6,427 nt of DNA from CAYTQK01 sp964439745. GTDB lineage: Bacteria > Desulfobacterota > Desulfobacteria > Desulfobacterales > Desulfosudaceae. Where the stretch lies: assembly GCA_964439745.1 (NCBI GenBank), contig CAYTQK010000196.1:1-6427 (forward strand), in the 5' to 3' direction. The notes under the pieces are model-generated. The model saw only the letters and a program-made list of their open reading frames with translations. It made no database searches and had not been told where the DNA came from. A program made the translations under genes and the position numbers. This document shows, in pieces, positions 5,904-6,427 of this stretch. Position 1 is the first letter of the stretch, and each line of letters opens with the position of its first letter.

Positions 5904-5946
5904 GGTCGGTGGCAAGCCGCCGCTCATTCGGGGGGCGGTGGATACC
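5904..5946. other. GC-rich inverted repeats in the divergent intergenic region
   Basis: The gap between the adenosyltransferase and the AAA ATPase gene (5807-6067) holds no convincing gene. Within it, CGGTGG/CCGCCG around CAAG (5908-5923) and GCCGCC/GGCGGT (5916-5921 with 5934-5939) are overlapping, mutually exclusive stems, one pair in each being G-T. They may be part of the adenosyltransferase leader or a weak terminator-like structure. The flanks are AT-rich, including a run of alternating A and T at about 5884-5893. I could not fix a promoter for the adenosyltransferase here. Confidence 0.3.
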
Positions 5947-5974
5947 TTGATTTTTCAAGGAGAATGATTATAGT
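5947..5974 (+). promoter_or_regulatory. Sigma-70-like promoter for the AAA ATPase gene
   Basis: TTGATT (5947-5952) and TATAGT (5969-5974) are separated by 16 bases, matching the -35 and -10 consensus at four and five of six positions. Transcription would start near 5981, giving a leader of about 87 bases before the start codon at 6068. The pair is the best promoter match I see in the window. Confidence 0.5.
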
Positions 5975-6000
5975 TTATTTCAATAGAATTGGACATCAAC

Positions 6001-6013
6001 AATCCACTGGATT
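6001..6013. promoter_or_regulatory. 13-bp palindrome, possible operator
   Basis: AATCCA (6001-6006) and TGGATT (6008-6013) are an exact inverted repeat around a single C. It lies about 20 bases downstream of the predicted transcription start of the AAA ATPase gene, where a repressor could block elongation. As RNA the loop would be too tight for full pairing, which favours a DNA site. No known regulator is assigned. Confidence 0.35.
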
Positions 6014-6052
6014 ACAAGAAAACCAATAGAAAATCGGAGATTTTCCTCCATA

Positions 6053-6058
6053 AAGGAG
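6053..6058 (+). promoter_or_regulatory. Ribosome-binding site that favours a TTG start
   Basis: AAGGAG (6053-6058) is nine bases before TTG (6068-6070) and fifteen before the first in-frame ATG (6074-6076). The spacing favours TTG, although the two starts differ by only two residues. CTCC (6046-6049) just upstream can pair with this GGAG, or instead with GGAG at 6036-6039, so the site could be partly masked or freed. Confidence 0.5.
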
Positions 6059-6067
6059 ATGAAATAA

Positions 6068-6361
6068 TTGAACATGATGAAAATATCCAATGACAAGCCC
6101 CTTGATCCCAAAAAGATCGAAAAAGAAATCGGAGAGTTCCTCCAGGACAAGTACGGTGACACGGTCAAGCTGGTCTCGCCGGTGGTCGCCCCGGAAACCG
6201 ATTCAGCCGGGGAAGAATCGCATTCCGGCGGCGCCGGCACGGTGCTGAACTTTGACCTGAAACCCGAGGAACTGGCCGGCTACCTGGAGCAGTATATCAT
6301 CCGGCAGGACGAGGCCAAACGGATCCTGGCCACCCAGATCTGCACGCACTTCAAGCGCTAA
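6068..6361 (+). CDS. ClpX-like AAA ATPase, N-terminal fragment interrupted by TAA
   Basis: The 97 residues before the TAA (6359-6361) are the start of a larger protein. Residues 1-60 are a charged, poorly conserved N-terminus with a Gly/Ser/Glu-rich linker and no C4 zinc finger, so this is not standard ClpX. Residues 64-97 (LKPEELAGYLEQYIIRQDEA, then KRILATQICTHFKR) match the segment just before the Walker A region of ClpX-like AAA proteins, comparable to 'yViGQdeAKkvLsvavyNHYKR'. The ATP-binding motifs would lie beyond the window. In the same frame after the TAA, 22 codons lead to VCGLQNNGLL, like the 'LQkSNiLL' that precedes Walker A. The TAA is therefore probably a single-base error or a real nonsense mutation in a longer gene, not the natural end. 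Role in ATP-dependent protein handling is inferred from family only. Confidence 0.7.
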   Translation: MNMMKISNDKPLDPKKIEKEIGEFLQDKYGDTVKLVSPVVAPETDSAGEESHSGGAGTVLNFDLKPEELAGYLEQYIIRQDEAKRILATQICTHFKR

Positions 6362-6427
6362 ACTCAGCCGAGGCTCTGGGGCGGCTCCGACACTCTGGTG
6401 TGCGGCCTCCAGAACAATGGTCTACTG
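6362..6427 (+). pseudogene. Continuation of the ClpX-like frame after the TAA, cut by window end
   Basis: These 22 codons are open in the frame of the preceding fragment and end at the window edge with LVCGLQNNGLL. ClpX-like proteins have a variable loop after 'HYKR' and then a strand ending 'NNxLLIGPTG', so the spacing and residues fit. Gly stands where a branched hydrophobic residue is usual, which with the TAA suggests low sequence quality near a contig end or true decay. The similarity is short and judged by eye. Confidence 0.45.

Noticed and set aside
5964..6029. A 21-residue leader-peptide frame after AAGGAG
   Set aside because: The ATG is only two bases from the AAGGAG, too close for normal initiation, and the frame overlaps the predicted -10 element, so it would not be transcribed intact.

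Overview
The window reads as a piece of a GC-rich bacterial chromosome, most consistent with a Desulfobacterota-type (former Deltaproteobacteria) anaerobe. That guess rests on the late cobalamin gene set, a LUD-domain protein, a ClpX-like AAA ATPase start and a long intergenic palindrome. It is an inference from overall appearance, because no marker gene is present.

Most of the window is a minus-strand operon for the late steps of adenosylcobalamin synthesis. In transcription order it holds cobU (4379-3840), cobS (3843-3127, overlapping cobU by GTGA), a 109-bp imperfect palindrome (2991-3099), cobD threonine-phosphate decarboxylase (2968-1886), a LUD-domain protein (1844-1191), cbiB (1187-312, with an in-frame continuation to 240) and the start of a putative lipoprotein alpha/beta-hydrolase (203 to beyond base 1). 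CobD makes aminopropanol phosphate, CbiB attaches it to the corrinoid, CobU activates the product with GTP, and CobS adds the lower-ligand nucleoside. A fifth gene, the corrinoid adenosyltransferase (5806-5291, minus), lies upstream and is cut off from the operon by a plus-strand class I methyltransferase gene (4618-5241). A shared terminator sits between those two convergent genes. No corrin-ring genes and no cobT are visible.

The right end (5807-6427) is an AT-richer intergenic region with a good sigma-70-like promoter and a 13-bp palindrome. It leads into the N-terminal part of a ClpX-like AAA ATPase on the plus strand. That frame is broken by TAA at 6359-6361, while ClpX-like sequence seems to resume in the same frame up to the end of the window.

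The most interesting observations are an in-frame TAG near the end of cbiB followed by 23 codons that look like the missing family C-terminus, the long palindrome inside the cob operon, the LUD gene embedded in the operon, and a hairpin-rich leader before the methyltransferase. I found no complete cobalamin riboswitch and no clearly new multi-gene system.
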